Shown: positions 24,647 to 32,407 of the stretch, piece by piece
How positions within the stretch are numbered: the stretch's first letter is position 1
Layout of the letters: each line of letters begins with the position of its first letter
Source: JAAZKV01 sp041659525
GTDB lineage: Archaea; Iainarchaeota; Iainarchaeia; Iainarchaeales; JAAZKV01
Length of the DNA: 64,000 bases
NCBI GenBank assembly: GCA_041659525.1
Contig: JBAZYC010000001.1
Span: 682,001 to 746,000 of the forward strand
Direction: 5' to 3'
Position numbers and translations under genes: made by a program
The notes under the pieces: model-generated
The model's input: only the letters and a program-made list of their open reading frames with translations
Told to the model about the DNA's origin: nothing
Databases searched by the model: none

Positions 24647-25345
24647 ATGGGTTTTGGAAAGTTTTGTGCTAAGTGCGGTAAATCTACTGACGCAATTATT
24701 GGTGGGATTTGCTCTGATTGCTACTTAAAGAGACACGATTTATTTACTGTTAAAGACATTAACATTGAGAAGTGCGTTAAGTGCGGAAAGATTCACTTCA
24801 AAGGAAAGTGGACTAGTATTAGTAACGAAGAAATAGCTAATGAGGTTTCTTCTAAAATTAAATTAAATTATGATTTAGATCAACCAAAAATATTTGTTGA
24901 ATTAACTCCGATAACTGATATTGATTTCTCTGCCCGAATTACAGTAACGGGTTTTTTAGAAGGAATTTTGGTTGAACAATTTAGAACTACTGAAGTTTCT
25001 TTAAACAAAGTTTCTTGTGATTCTTGCATGAAACTTGTTTCTAATTATCGTGAAGCAATTATTCAATTAAGAGCAACTACTCAATCAGAAGCAGATGCAA
25101 TGCTTGAGGTTGCAAGAGAATTACTAAGAATTGAAGCAGCAAAAGATTCTCTTAGTGCAATAATTAAAACTTTTGGAATAAAAAACGCTTACGATCTTTG
25201 GATTGGCTCAAACAAAGGAGCAATTAAAGTTGCAAGAAAACTAGCAAAACTCTATAAAACAAAAATAATTGCCTCAAAGAAACTAATTGGGGAAGATGAT
25301 GGTAAAAAACCAAAGTACAGATTTACTTATTGTATAAAGAAATAG
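24647..25345 (+). CDS. archaeal NMD3-like zinc-ribbon protein
   Basis: ATG at 24647 gives 232 residues. TATA-like TTTTATAC lies about 25 bases before it, so it may be leaderless. Two zinc ribbons are seen, FCAKCGKSTD...GGICSDCYLK and EKCVKCGKIHFKGKW, followed by the NMD3 core with SCDSCMKLVSNYREAIIQLR. In eukaryotes NMD3 exports the 60S subunit; archaeal versions bind the large ribosomal subunit. The C-terminal half (residues about 150-230) ends KPKYRFTYCIKK and includes a segment (AYDLWIGSNKGAIKVARKLA) consistent with the family. Confidence 0.85.
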   Translation: MGFGKFCAKCGKSTDAIIGGICSDCYLKRHDLFTVKDINIEKCVKCGKIHFKGKWTSISNEEIANEVSSKIKLNYDLDQPKIFVELTPITDIDFSARITVTGFLEGILVEQFRTTEVSLNKVSCDSCMKLVSNYREAIIQLRATTQSEADAMLEVARELLRIEAAKDSLSAIIKTFGIKNAYDLWIGSNKGAIKVARKLAKLYKTKIIASKKLIGEDDGKKPKYRFTYCIKK

Positions 25346-25352
25346 TTTTTTT

Positions 25353-26195
25353 TTAAGTTTCTAATTTTTGCGCTTTTTGAAGTTTTTTTCTAAGATTAGC
25401 TTGTTGTTTTGATTCTTCTTTTTGAACAACAAAAGTAAAATATTCTGCGTCTCTTGAATCTGTTAATCTAGAGTCTCTTGGAACAAATTCTTTTTTTCCT
25501 GAAAGTACTTTGAAACCAGTTCTAATTAGACTACTAGCTACTTCTTTTTCACTGGATTTCATTATATTAAATACTAATATTCCGTTTGGTTTTAACATGG
25601 CATAAAGATTAGTTAATACTTCTTCTCTGCGTTTTGAAATGGCTGAGAATTCAAAGCTACTTGTTAGCCCTAAAGAGGAATAAATAAGGTTGAATTTTCT
25701 TCCTCTGAAAACTTTCTCTAATTGGTTTAAGTGTGCTACGTGCCAATCAATGTTTCTAAAATTTCTGTGATTCATCCACTTTTTTTCAAGAGCAGTTCCT
25801 GTTGCGGAAAAAGCTGTTTTTGGGAATAGTCCTTTTAGTTGTGAAACTGTTTTTCCTGACCCGCATCCAATTTCAAGTACGCTTCCTCCGCTTGAACCCA
25901 TTTCTCTAATCATGTTTTGAAGCTTTATTCCAAGTGCTTGGTTTGTTGCTGCTAAATTTGCATGGTAACTAACTCCATAAGACAATTTTCTATCATGGGT
26001 TCTGCTTGTAGCTAATCTTAATGCTAGTTCGTGTCTTTCATAAGCTTGTTGATTTTTGGATTGACTTGCTCTTGCTACCGCATTTTGGGCAGCCTTGGAA
26101 AGCATTCTTTTTGGGATATTAATTCTCGGGGGCAAAGTTTGTAAGAATTTTTTTGTTCTTATTTTTTGTAACAAAGTAGTTTTTCTTGGAATCAT
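25353..26195 (-). CDS. class I SAM-dependent methyltransferase
   Basis: The 280-residue protein has an Arg/Lys-rich N-terminal 85 residues, then SAM motif I GGSVLEIGCGSGKTVSQLKG (about residue 97), FNLIYSSLGLTSSFEFSAIS and MLKPNGILVFNIMKSSEKEV. The basic N-terminus could bind RNA. It is convergent with the NMD3-like gene and ends seven bases from it. The substrate is unknown. The gap to the next gene (26196-26233) is only an AT-rich spacer, and the gene shows no overlap with the paralogue pair upstream. Confidence 0.75.
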   Translation of the reverse strand: MIPRKTTLLQKIRTKKFLQTLPPRINIPKRMLSKAAQNAVARASQSKNQQAYERHELALRLATSRTHDRKLSYGVSYHANLAATNQALGIKLQNMIREMGSSGGSVLEIGCGSGKTVSQLKGLFPKTAFSATGTALEKKWMNHRNFRNIDWHVAHLNQLEKVFRGRKFNLIYSSLGLTSSFEFSAISKRREEVLTNLYAMLKPNGILVFNIMKSSEKEVASSLIRTGFKVLSGKKEFVPRDSRLTDSRDAEYFTFVVQKEESKQQANLRKKLQKAQKLET

Positions 26196-26233
26196 AATTA
26201 ACTAGTGTGAGGGTTAAATAAAAGGCTTTAGTT

Positions 26234-26758
26234 TTAATTCCATCCGATTGGTTTTTGTCCTTTTAAGAGCATAATAGCGCGTTTGATTTGATATTTAATA
26301 GCCAGTCCTGTTACTCTGGAAGTGTATTCTAAATCACTTGTATAATTTCCTCTTGTTTTTCTTTGTTTTTTTGTTATTTCAAATATTCTTTTTAGATCTT
26401 CATTAGTAACATATCCATGTTGCCCAGGGGCTTCTTCAAAATCGGCTTCAATTTTGTTTAGTAATTCAATTGCTTTTGGAGTAGTTTTTGTTTTTTCTAA
26501 TGCCCAATTTGCAACTAACTCAAAATTTTCTTCAGTGGATGATTTTTTTCTTTTTTCGCCATAAAGTATTTCAAATAGTTCTTTGTTTTTAATTAATATT
26601 CTTGCAATTTCTTTAGTATAAGCACTATTTGCACTGCGAGCTATTTGTCCTTTTAATTTAATTCCATTTGATATTCTCGGAAACTTTCTTCCGAATTTTA
26701 TAGTAGTTGCAAGTACTCTTCGATTAACAGAATTTTTCAAAACAATTGGTTTGTTCAT
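26234..26758 (-). CDS. hypothetical protein, paralogue B of a tandem pair
   Basis: The 174-residue product starts MNKPIVLKNSVNRRVLATTI; this matches the start of the neighbouring paralogue, so the ATG at 26758 is preferred to one at 26767. Shared blocks are KNSxNRRxLATTxKFxRKFP, IxNGxKLxGxxxxxA, KEIAxIxIKxKELFxxxxGE and a helix with KTKTxxxAIELLxKIxxD. The protein is helical and basic, with no domain I recognise. It follows the upstream copy within a short overlap, in an operon headed by a COG1709-type regulator. The two copies diverge in the last third. Confidence 0.6.
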   Translation of the reverse strand: MNKPIVLKNSVNRRVLATTIKFGRKFPRISNGIKLKGQIARSANSAYTKEIARILIKNKELFEILYGEKRKKSSTEENFELVANWALEKTKTTPKAIELLNKIEADFEEAPGQHGYVTNEDLKRIFEITKKQRKTRGNYTSDLEYTSRVTGLAIKYQIKRAIMLLKGQKPIGWN

Positions 26759-26763
26759 GTTAA

Positions 26764-27270
26764 TCATTGTCCTTTCAAAAAATTAATTGCTTCAAATAGG
26801 GGTGGAAGAATAACAAAAACCCCTGTTCCTGCTGTATGATTAGTGTGTATTAAAAAATCCTCTTGTTGCGTTTTATTCAATTTTTTAATTTTTGAGATTT
26901 TTTTTAGTTCGTTTATATCAGTAGGCATTTTTTCATTATAGTTTGAACTTAAAATATCATTTTTTATTTTTTCTAATAATTCAATTGCTTCTGAGTGTGT
27001 TTTTGTTTTTCTTTTTGCCCAGTTTGCTATTAGTTTTCGTTGTTGGCTGGGATCTAGTTTTTGTGCTTGTTCTCCTACAATTAAATCAAATAGTTCTTTG
27101 TCTTTGATGAATATTTTTGCGATTTCTTGTATGTGTTTGCCTCTTGCTCTTACGTCCATTCTTCCAACTAGTTTAACGCCGTTGTGTATTTCTGGAAATT
27201 TTCTTTGAAATTTTAGAGTAGTTGCCAGTATTCTTCTATTAGCAGAGTTCTTCATTAAATTTGGGTTCAT
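26764..27270 (-). CDS. hypothetical protein, paralogue A of a tandem pair
   Basis: ATG at 27270 is chosen because a TTG at 27288 would overlap the upstream gene. The 168-residue helical protein aligns over its first two thirds with the downstream copy (KNSANRRILATTLKFQRKFP versus KNSVNRRVLATTIKFGRKFP). The C-terminal third differs (GTGVFVILPPLFEAINFLKG, weakly hydrophobic). Function unknown. Tandem duplication followed by divergence is seen directly; a shared role with the upstream regulator is inference from seven-base spacing. Confidence 0.6.
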   Translation of the reverse strand: MNPNLMKNSANRRILATTLKFQRKFPEIHNGVKLVGRMDVRARGKHIQEIAKIFIKDKELFDLIVGEQAQKLDPSQQRKLIANWAKRKTKTHSEAIELLEKIKNDILSSNYNEKMPTDINELKKISKIKKLNKTQQEDFLIHTNHTAGTGVFVILPPLFEAINFLKGQ

Positions 27271-27277
27271 AGCAAAT

Positions 27278-27994
27278 CTACTTTTCAAATTCGCTTAGTG
27301 CTTTTGTTAGTTCTTCTATTGGCATTGAGGTTGTAATTAGAGGAATTTTTTCGCTTTCAGCGATTTTGATTGCTATTGGGTCAACTGGTTTTTCTGGAGT
27401 GAATACTCCGTGTAAGATTATCATACTTGGTCGCATATCTGTAGAAAATCTACCTACTTTTACTGCAATTAGTGGGCTTCTTCCGTTCTCAACGTGCCTA
27501 AAAATAAGTACTCTATTTGGAGTTTTTCCATAGAGCATCATGTATTCGTGTACTGGTACTTCTAAAATAACTTTTATTGAATCAATTATAGTGTAACCAA
27601 AAACAGTTTCTTCTTTTACTTTGTGAGGCAGGCAAATAATTGTTCCATTTATTTTTTTAACTATTTCAGTTGCTTTTATTCCTGAAGTGAATTCGTGTGA
27701 ATCAAATGCGCTTACTTGTTCTTGAGCAAAATCTTTTTCAAGTTGTTTAACAGTTTTTCCGCCTTTTGATTTATCAAGTTCTATTAGAGCATTAACTAAT
27801 CTAGAAATTACCCCTATTCCTGGGTTCTTTCTTCTTCCGCCCTCGTAATCAGAGATTGTTGAAGAAGATACTTTCAAAAAAGAAGCGAGTTCTGTTTGGT
27901 GGACTCCAAATATTTCTCTCCATTTCTTCATCGATCCGCCTGGATCGCTTGAGAGAGTCATTTCTCCTGCAATAGTCATTGCTAATTTGTCCAT
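27278..27994 (-). CDS. COG1709-type XRE-family transcriptional regulator
   Basis: The N-terminal helix-turn-helix reads IAGEMTLSSDPGGSMKKWRE, then FGVHQTELASFLKVSSSTIS and DYEGGRRKNPG, matching archaeal COG1709 regulators. The C-terminal domain (about residues 100-238) has RVLIFRHVENGRSPLIAVKV and is probably a ligand-sensing or dimerising module. The ATG at 27994 (MDKLAMTIAGEM) is used; a TTG at 28051 would add 19 residues and reach into the divergent promoter region. It heads an operon with the tandem paralogues and is divergent from the kinase-like gene, either of which could be its target. Confidence 0.75.
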   Translation of the reverse strand: MDKLAMTIAGEMTLSSDPGGSMKKWREIFGVHQTELASFLKVSSSTISDYEGGRRKNPGIGVISRLVNALIELDKSKGGKTVKQLEKDFAQEQVSAFDSHEFTSGIKATEIVKKINGTIICLPHKVKEETVFGYTIIDSIKVILEVPVHEYMMLYGKTPNRVLIFRHVENGRSPLIAVKVGRFSTDMRPSMIILHGVFTPEKPVDPIAIKIAESEKIPLITTSMPIEELTKALSEFEK

Positions 27995-28119
27995 ACCAAT
28001 ACTAGGTTCAAAGTAATTAATAATGGTTTCGTCAGTTGTCCTCAAAGACAAGAGCTTTTTTCGTCAAGTGAATTGCTCTCTTGATTAGGTTTTTATACTT
28101 GGTAAATAGTAAGTTGTTT

Positions 28120-28749
28120 ATGGTTAAGAGTTTTTTTGCTATAAAGAAAGGTGGCTTGAAAAAGTCAACAATTACTGTTAGAGAGCATGGGCTTATTGGA
28201 ATGGGTTCTGAAAGAGAGGTTCATGAAGCTAAAGTAGTTGTTTTGCGAAATAAGCAAGGAAAACTAAAGAGAGGAAAAACATTAAAATTGGCTTTGAAGC
28301 GTTTTGATCAAGTTTATGAACATGATCATCCTTGGAGTAATCCTTTTGTTCAAGTAAGAAATTTTAATTCGCTTAAAGAGTTGAATACTAAGAAAAAACT
28401 TGGACTCAACATTATTCCTACTTATAGATTAATTGAAGCTCCCACTAGAACTCCTGGAATAGTTGCAACAAATCTAAGAATTCTTAATTGGGAATTTTTT
28501 AAAAAAGTCCCTGAGAAAGTGAAAAAAGAAGTGTTAGATAAAATCAAAGAACAAATGGATATTGTTAAAAGTGAAGGTTTTGATATAGCTTTTGATGCTT
28601 TTGCTTTAGTTAAAGTTAAAGACGATTTGGTTCCTTATATTGCTGATTTTAGGTCAGTTCACCCTTCTCGTTCACAAGCAGAGATTGAAAAAAAACTTGC
28701 ACAAATCGAAGCTCATAAAAATGGAAATCAATCTAGAAAAGCTAAATAA
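28120..28749 (+). CDS. kinase-like fold protein of unknown function
   Basis: ATG at 28120 follows TATA-like TTTATACT (28092-28099) by about 25 bases, so the transcript is probably leaderless. The 209-residue protein shows a Gly-rich loop (LIGMGSEREVHEAKVVVL) and an ALKRF strand that could hold the ATP-binding Lys. Late in the protein FDIAFDAFALVKVKDDLVPY and IADFRSVHP resemble a catalytic loop and a DF(G) site without the HRD His. This suggests a small divergent or inactive kinase. It is the divergent neighbour of the COG1709-type regulator. Family assignment is tentative. Confidence 0.45.
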   Translation: MVKSFFAIKKGGLKKSTITVREHGLIGMGSEREVHEAKVVVLRNKQGKLKRGKTLKLALKRFDQVYEHDHPWSNPFVQVRNFNSLKELNTKKKLGLNIIPTYRLIEAPTRTPGIVATNLRILNWEFFKKVPEKVKKEVLDKIKEQMDIVKSEGFDIAFDAFALVKVKDDLVPYIADFRSVHPSRSQAEIEKKLAQIEAHKNGNQSRKAK

Positions 28750-28830
28750 TTTTATTTAAATTTAATAGTTAGAAATTATGGTTAAAAAATCATTTTTAAT
28801 TAAGAATAAATTTTTTTAAAGTGCATAGTT

Positions 28831-28872
28831 ATGGGTAATCTTTTTGGAGATTGGTTTGGAGACATTAAATAA
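28831..28872 (+). pseudogene. truncated 5' copy of the small membrane protein gene at 30605
   Basis: ATGGGTAATCTTTTTGGAGA and the next 16 bases match the first 36 bases of the gene at 30605 with one mismatch. The frame (MGNLFGDWFGDI) ends after Lys with TAA. The surrounding gap 28750-28943 is otherwise AT-rich spacer. The 1.7-kb interval up to the intact copy holds the 109-residue protein and the M29 peptidase, as if a cassette had been inserted at codon 12 with restoration of the gene. Confidence 0.6.
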
Positions 28873-28943
28873 AAAAACTTGTGAATAGATGTAAAGAAAC
28901 AATATAAATAGTTAAGTGATTAATTATATTAGGGGGATTATAA

Positions 28944-29273
28944 ATGCGAACTTTTTTTAGAACAATGGCAGGAAGAGTTGCAGATAGAGTTAGTCTTTTT
29001 AGGAATCGTCAGCTTCCTTTTCGTGTCCCTAATAGTAGAAGGGGAGGAGTGCAGAGAGCTAGAATAAAAAATGGGGTGTTATTTGGAAATCAACCATCTC
29101 TTGGGGAAGGACGATTTTATGGAAGAGTTGTTGGATTATCAAAAGGTCCTGATGGATCACTTTACCCAACAAGGAATGAAGGTCCAAAAACAAAACCTTT
29201 TCCAAAAGGAGTACTCATAGTGGATAGTAGGGGTAGAACTGTAGGGGTTCGTCTTGCTGCGGAAGTAAAATAA
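28944..29273 (+). CDS. hypothetical basic protein, 109 residues
   Basis: A GGGGGA ribosome binding site precedes the ATG. The product is Arg/Gly-rich (MRTFFRTMAGRVADRVSLFR, then RRGGVQRARIKNGVLFGN) and contains a beta-rich part with FYGRVVGLSKGPDGSLYPT and GVLIVDSRGRTVGVRL. It has no recognised domain. It lies between the two copies of the MGNLFGDWFGDI sequence and may belong to the inserted cassette together with the peptidase 101 bases downstream. Confidence 0.5.
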   Translation: MRTFFRTMAGRVADRVSLFRNRQLPFRVPNSRRGGVQRARIKNGVLFGNQPSLGEGRFYGRVVGLSKGPDGSLYPTRNEGPKTKPFPKGVLIVDSRGRTVGVRLAAEVK

Positions 29274-29374
29274 TCTAATCATCTTGCATTAAACGAACCA
29301 AATGGGTTCAATATTTTGCCCCAGAATTTTATTGTGGGTAAGTTTTATTAATTCCCTAAGCCCTATTCTATTGT

Positions 29375-30538
29375 ATGGGGATTGCAACAAGAAAGATTAT
29401 TGAAGCTCGTTTGAAAAAACAAAATAGCTACTTAAAATTAAAATCAGATTCAGAGCGCAGAAGAGTTCTAGTCAATCATCTTCGCGCAGAGCAAGAGCGT
29501 ATTAGTCAATTACATCCTAGTCAATTTGCTGCTTATAAAATAGTAAAAACTTTAGCAACTTCTCAATCTCCAGGAAAACCAATTAAGACAGCGAGTGTTT
29601 TGTATGATAAGCATAATGCAGTAACTGGGCGAGCAATAGAAAATGAATTTAAAAGAAGAGGAATTAAAACTCAGTCACTTGGTTTTGTTAGAGATGAACT
29701 TGATTTGAAAATGAATAGGGCTAGTTCTGATGCACTAAGAAAGCATTCTAGAAGTGAAGCAGTTGTTTTTTTAACGAAGGGAAATAAATCCCAGTTTGAT
29801 AATAATGCGGATATTGTTGTTAATGAAGTTGAACGCAGAAACGGACAAAAGAAAGGTAGTCGTTTGGCTTTGATTTATGGAATAGATAATATGAACGCAA
29901 CAAGAATGGGGCTTGCTGCTACTCAAAGAAAAAATGTTTTAATGAGAAAATTTACTACAAAAACAATGAATGCTGTTAAAGGAGCAAGGCAACTAAGTGT
30001 TACTACAAGGAATGGAACAAATCTTTCTTTTTCTTTAAGTCCAAGAGTTAAATGGCTTGCAGATGATGGAGCTATAACAAAAAAACTTTGGGGTAATTTT
30101 GTTGCAGGAGAAGTTTATACTACTCCTTTGAGAGTGGATGGAACAATTGTTCTTGATATGTTTGTTACAGGAGTTGGTAATGTTGAAAAAACTCCAATAC
30201 GCGCTAAAGTTAGCGGAGGAAGGATTGTATTTGATAGTATTACTTGTGCAAGCGAATCGGTTCGTCAAAAATTTTTAAATATTCTTAGAACTGATAAAAA
30301 TGCTTCAAGAATTGGAGAACTTGGACTTGGAACAAATGTTTCTATAAATAAACTAACTGGCGGAATTTTAATTGACGAAAAGTTTCCTGGACTACACGTT
30401 GCTTTTGGTGATGGTTATGGAGAATATACTGGAATTAAAGGAAGGGATAGTTTAGAACACAATGATGCTCTTTTGAGAAATCCAACTATTGTGGTTAATG
30501 GTAGAAGAATAATGGTTAATGGAAAAAGTCTTCTATAA
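29375..30538 (+). CDS. M29-family aminopeptidase-like protein
   Basis: The C-terminal 200 residues match thermophilic M29 metallo-aminopeptidases (AmpS type): KWLADDG, then FVAGEVYTTPLRVDGTIVLD (metal-ligand Glu), GLGTNVSINKLTGGILIDEK (second Glu), FPGLHVAFGDG (His) and DSLEHNDALLRNPTIVVNGR (His and Asp). The metal ligands known from the family therefore appear present. The N-terminal 160 residues are a basic alpha/beta domain (ASVLYDKHNAVTGRAIENEF). The family uses two Zn or Co ions to remove N-terminal residues from peptides. The gene lies inside the interval flanked by direct copies of the start of the 30605 gene. Confidence 0.75.
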   Translation: MGIATRKIIEARLKKQNSYLKLKSDSERRRVLVNHLRAEQERISQLHPSQFAAYKIVKTLATSQSPGKPIKTASVLYDKHNAVTGRAIENEFKRRGIKTQSLGFVRDELDLKMNRASSDALRKHSRSEAVVFLTKGNKSQFDNNADIVVNEVERRNGQKKGSRLALIYGIDNMNATRMGLAATQRKNVLMRKFTTKTMNAVKGARQLSVTTRNGTNLSFSLSPRVKWLADDGAITKKLWGNFVAGEVYTTPLRVDGTIVLDMFVTGVGNVEKTPIRAKVSGGRIVFDSITCASESVRQKFLNILRTDKNASRIGELGLGTNVSINKLTGGILIDEKFPGLHVAFGDGYGEYTGIKGRDSLEHNDALLRNPTIVVNGRRIMVNGKSLL

Positions 30539-30604
30539 CTTCATTTGTCTACAAATTTTAGTTAGTTCATAAAGTATAAATACTCTTTTTGTTGTATATA
30601 GTTC

Positions 30605-30901
30605 ATGGGTAACCTTTTTGGAGATTGGTTTGGAGACATTTCTGTAATCCTTTTTGTATTCATTGCTTTTTTGATTTTTTATTATTTCATTGCAAAGAAA
30701 GGAAAAACAAGAAACGAAGCTGTGTTAGTTTCTTCTTTAATAATTTTTTTAACATCAGCTTTCTCAGTAATTGATTCTACTTTGTTAGGAAATACTTTTT
30801 CGGGGCCAGTAATTGGATTTTATTTACTTGGAGTAATAGCAATTATTTCTTTAATTGCTTTTATTGCAGAAATAAATAGACTCTGGGAAAGAAAAAAATA
30901 G
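30605..30901 (+). CDS. small three-helix membrane protein
   Basis: The 98-residue protein starts MGNLFGDWFGDISVILFVFI and has three membrane helices (about 12-30, 38-58 and 67-90) with a basic end (NRLWERKK). TATA-like AGTATAAATA lies about 30 bases upstream. Its first 36 bases are duplicated at 28831. No family recognised. The next 35 bases lead into the 310-bp hairpin module. Confidence 0.55.
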   Translation: MGNLFGDWFGDISVILFVFIAFLIFYYFIAKKGKTRNEAVLVSSLIIFLTSAFSVIDSTLLGNTFSGPVIGFYLLGVIAIISLIAFIAEINRLWERKK

Positions 30902-30935
30902 TTTTTCTATCTTCCTTATTTAAATTATCAAATCA

Positions 30936-31245
30936 TTGTCACCTCCGCTTTGTCGAATTTTTTCGTTGGACTCTGCTTTTCTCGACTTAAACCTTTCCCC
31001 TTTGGGTCGCTGTTGCTAAAGGTTTAATGTCTCCAAAAGCAGCGGGGCCGTCCATGAAAAAATTCGTTTTTTGCGGAGGTGGCTCAAATGATTTTTTTAA
31101 ATAATTTAAGTAAACCCTCAAAAGAGGAAATATTGTCAGTAAAAAGAATTGCAAGATGCAATCCTAATGATTTGGATTCAAGAGAACTTTGGGTTCTTGA
31201 ACAATTTTTAGAGGGTGATGAAGATGATTAATTCATCGCCGGCAA
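30936..31245 (+). repeat. 310-bp hairpin and micro-ORF module, copy 1
   Basis: This stretch matches 44546-44855 at a constant offset of 13610 with about five substitutions and no gaps. Its first 148 bases form a long imperfect hairpin. The outer arms, CACCTCCGC (30940) and GCGGAGGTG (31073), are extended to 11 pairs with one G-T. Inner pairs include GAATTTTTTC with GAAAAAATTC, CTGCTTTT with AAAAGCAG, and AAACCTTT with AAAGGTTT. The second half encodes a 47-residue ORF. Identity stops just inside the endonuclease reading frame, so both copies share the entry module but carry different endonucleases. Confidence 0.9.
31088..31231 (+). CDS. 47-residue micro-ORF of the endonuclease element, copy 1
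   Basis: The frame reads MIFLNNLSKPSKEEILSVKR, then IARCNPNDLDSRELWVLEQF and LEGDEDD. Its ATG follows GGAGG at the base of the hairpin, and its stop overlaps the ATG of the endonuclease by eight bases (ATGATTAA), so the two are translationally coupled. The copy at 44698 differs only at Asn27Asp and Phe40Ser. This conservation while the endonucleases differ suggests the peptide matters to the element, perhaps as an accessory or regulatory factor. No known family. Confidence 0.6.
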   Translation: MIFLNNLSKPSKEEILSVKRIARCNPNDLDSRELWVLEQFLEGDEDD

Positions 31246-32225
31246 AGAACTTCCAAAGCGATTATAAAGCTCCAAACTTGGAGTCTAATATGGTTAACAT
31301 TCTTTTGCCAAACTATTTACCAAAATTAGATGAAAAAATAAAAGTGCACAATTTTCACAAGGTGCTTTTAGAGTATCATTTGGAAACTAATCTTACTATG
31401 CGAGCTGTATCTAAAATAATTGGTTTGCATGAAGTAACTTATAGATCATATCTTAGTGGGAAGAATCGACCAGATTTTAAAATGTTAAAAAAATTAAGTA
31501 ATGTTTATGGAGTTGATTTGTTACAAGTAGCATTTGAACAAAATCATGAATTTTTTATGGGTAAAAAAGTAATAAAATTACCAAGAGAATTAACTATTGA
31601 TTTAGCTTATTATATTGGTTATTTGCAAGGTGATGGTTATTTAGAATCTGATAAAAAAAGTTATGGTTTTGCTGATGAATACCTTAGTCAGATAGAGCAA
31701 ATGAATGTTTTAACAAAAAATATTTTTAATGCTGAAGGACATATTTATGCAGTTGTTTCAAAAATTGCTACAAAACCTTGTTATAATTTAGTGATAAATT
31801 CTTTTGTTATTAATTCATTTATTCATGAATTTTTTGGGATTATTAGGGGCAAAAAAATTCAATTAAGAATTCCAAAAATAATGTATTCTAATAAACAAAT
31901 ATTAGCATCTTATATTTCAGGCCTTTATGATGCCGATGGAACAATCCCAAAACAACCTCAAAAAGCAAAACAACTTTTTGTAGATGTGACTATGAAAGAT
32001 AAAATTTTTATGGAAGAAATAAAAGAAGTGTTGAACTCGTTTGGAATTTCTTCTTTAAAATTATATGAAAGACGAAGTCATTCAGGGGTTGGTAGCTGGG
32101 ATTCACCAAGTTGGGAAATAAGAATTAGAAGACATGGTGAGATATTGAACTTCTTAAGAGAAATAGGTTTTCATCATCCTGATAAATCAAGAAGAGCAAA
32201 AGAGGTGATTTCTATGTTAACATAA
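31224..32225 (+). CDS. LAGLIDADG homing endonuclease with N-terminal helix-turn-helix
   Basis: ATG at 31224 is used: GGTGAT lies four bases upstream. The N-terminal 110 residues contain an XRE-like helix-turn-helix (MRAVSKIIGLHEVTYRSYLS, then GKNRPDFKMLKKLSNVYGVD). The two LAGLIDADG helices follow: LAYYIGYLQGDGYLESDKKS near residue 125 and ILASYISGLYDADGTIPKQP near residue 230, each with the metal-binding Asp. Such enzymes cut long asymmetric sites and spread their own gene. The stop at 32225 is three bases from the tRNA-Arg 3' end. The first 20 bases of the gene are shared with the second element at 44834, the rest is unrelated. Confidence 0.85.
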   Translation: MINSSPAKNFQSDYKAPNLESNMVNILLPNYLPKLDEKIKVHNFHKVLLEYHLETNLTMRAVSKIIGLHEVTYRSYLSGKNRPDFKMLKKLSNVYGVDLLQVAFEQNHEFFMGKKVIKLPRELTIDLAYYIGYLQGDGYLESDKKSYGFADEYLSQIEQMNVLTKNIFNAEGHIYAVVSKIATKPCYNLVINSFVINSFIHEFFGIIRGKKIQLRIPKIMYSNKQILASYISGLYDADGTIPKQPQKAKQLFVDVTMKDKIFMEEIKEVLNSFGISSLKLYERRSHSGVGSWDSPSWEIRIRRHGEILNFLREIGFHHPDKSRRAKEVISMLT

Positions 32226-32227
32226 AA

Positions 32228-32347
32228 CGAGCCGGTCGGGAATTGGACCCGAGTCTACGCCTAACTTCAATCAATCGGGTTTGTTTTGTAAAACATTTCC
32301 AAAAAGATTCTAGGAGTGCGCGATACTATCCACTATACTACCGGCCC
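32228..32347 (-). tRNA. tRNA-Arg(CCU) with intron
   Basis: The acceptor arms GGGCCGG (32347) and CCGGCTC close with one G-T pair. The D arm GTAT...GTAT, the T arm TCGGG-TCCAATT-CCCGA and discriminator G73 are all present, with no encoded CCA. The anticodon region reads GCGCA-CTCCTA, giving anticodon CCU for Arg AGG. About 45 extra bases lie between position 37 and the 3' anticodon stem (GGCGT), a canonical 37/38 archaeal intron. The 3' stem pairs with one mismatch, so the exact splice points are uncertain. The endonuclease element ends directly downstream of the gene. Confidence 0.75.
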
Positions 32348-32407
32348 GTATAAGTCTATTTGTCGGAGAACCTTTAAATTAGTTATTAATCAAACTTTTT
32401 CTTTATT

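Noticed and set aside
32228..32347. tRNA-Glu identity for the intron-containing tRNA
   Set aside because: The T arm looks Glu/Asp-like, but U33 precedes CCU and the anticodon loop CTCCTA fits Arg. CUC as anticodon would lack U33.
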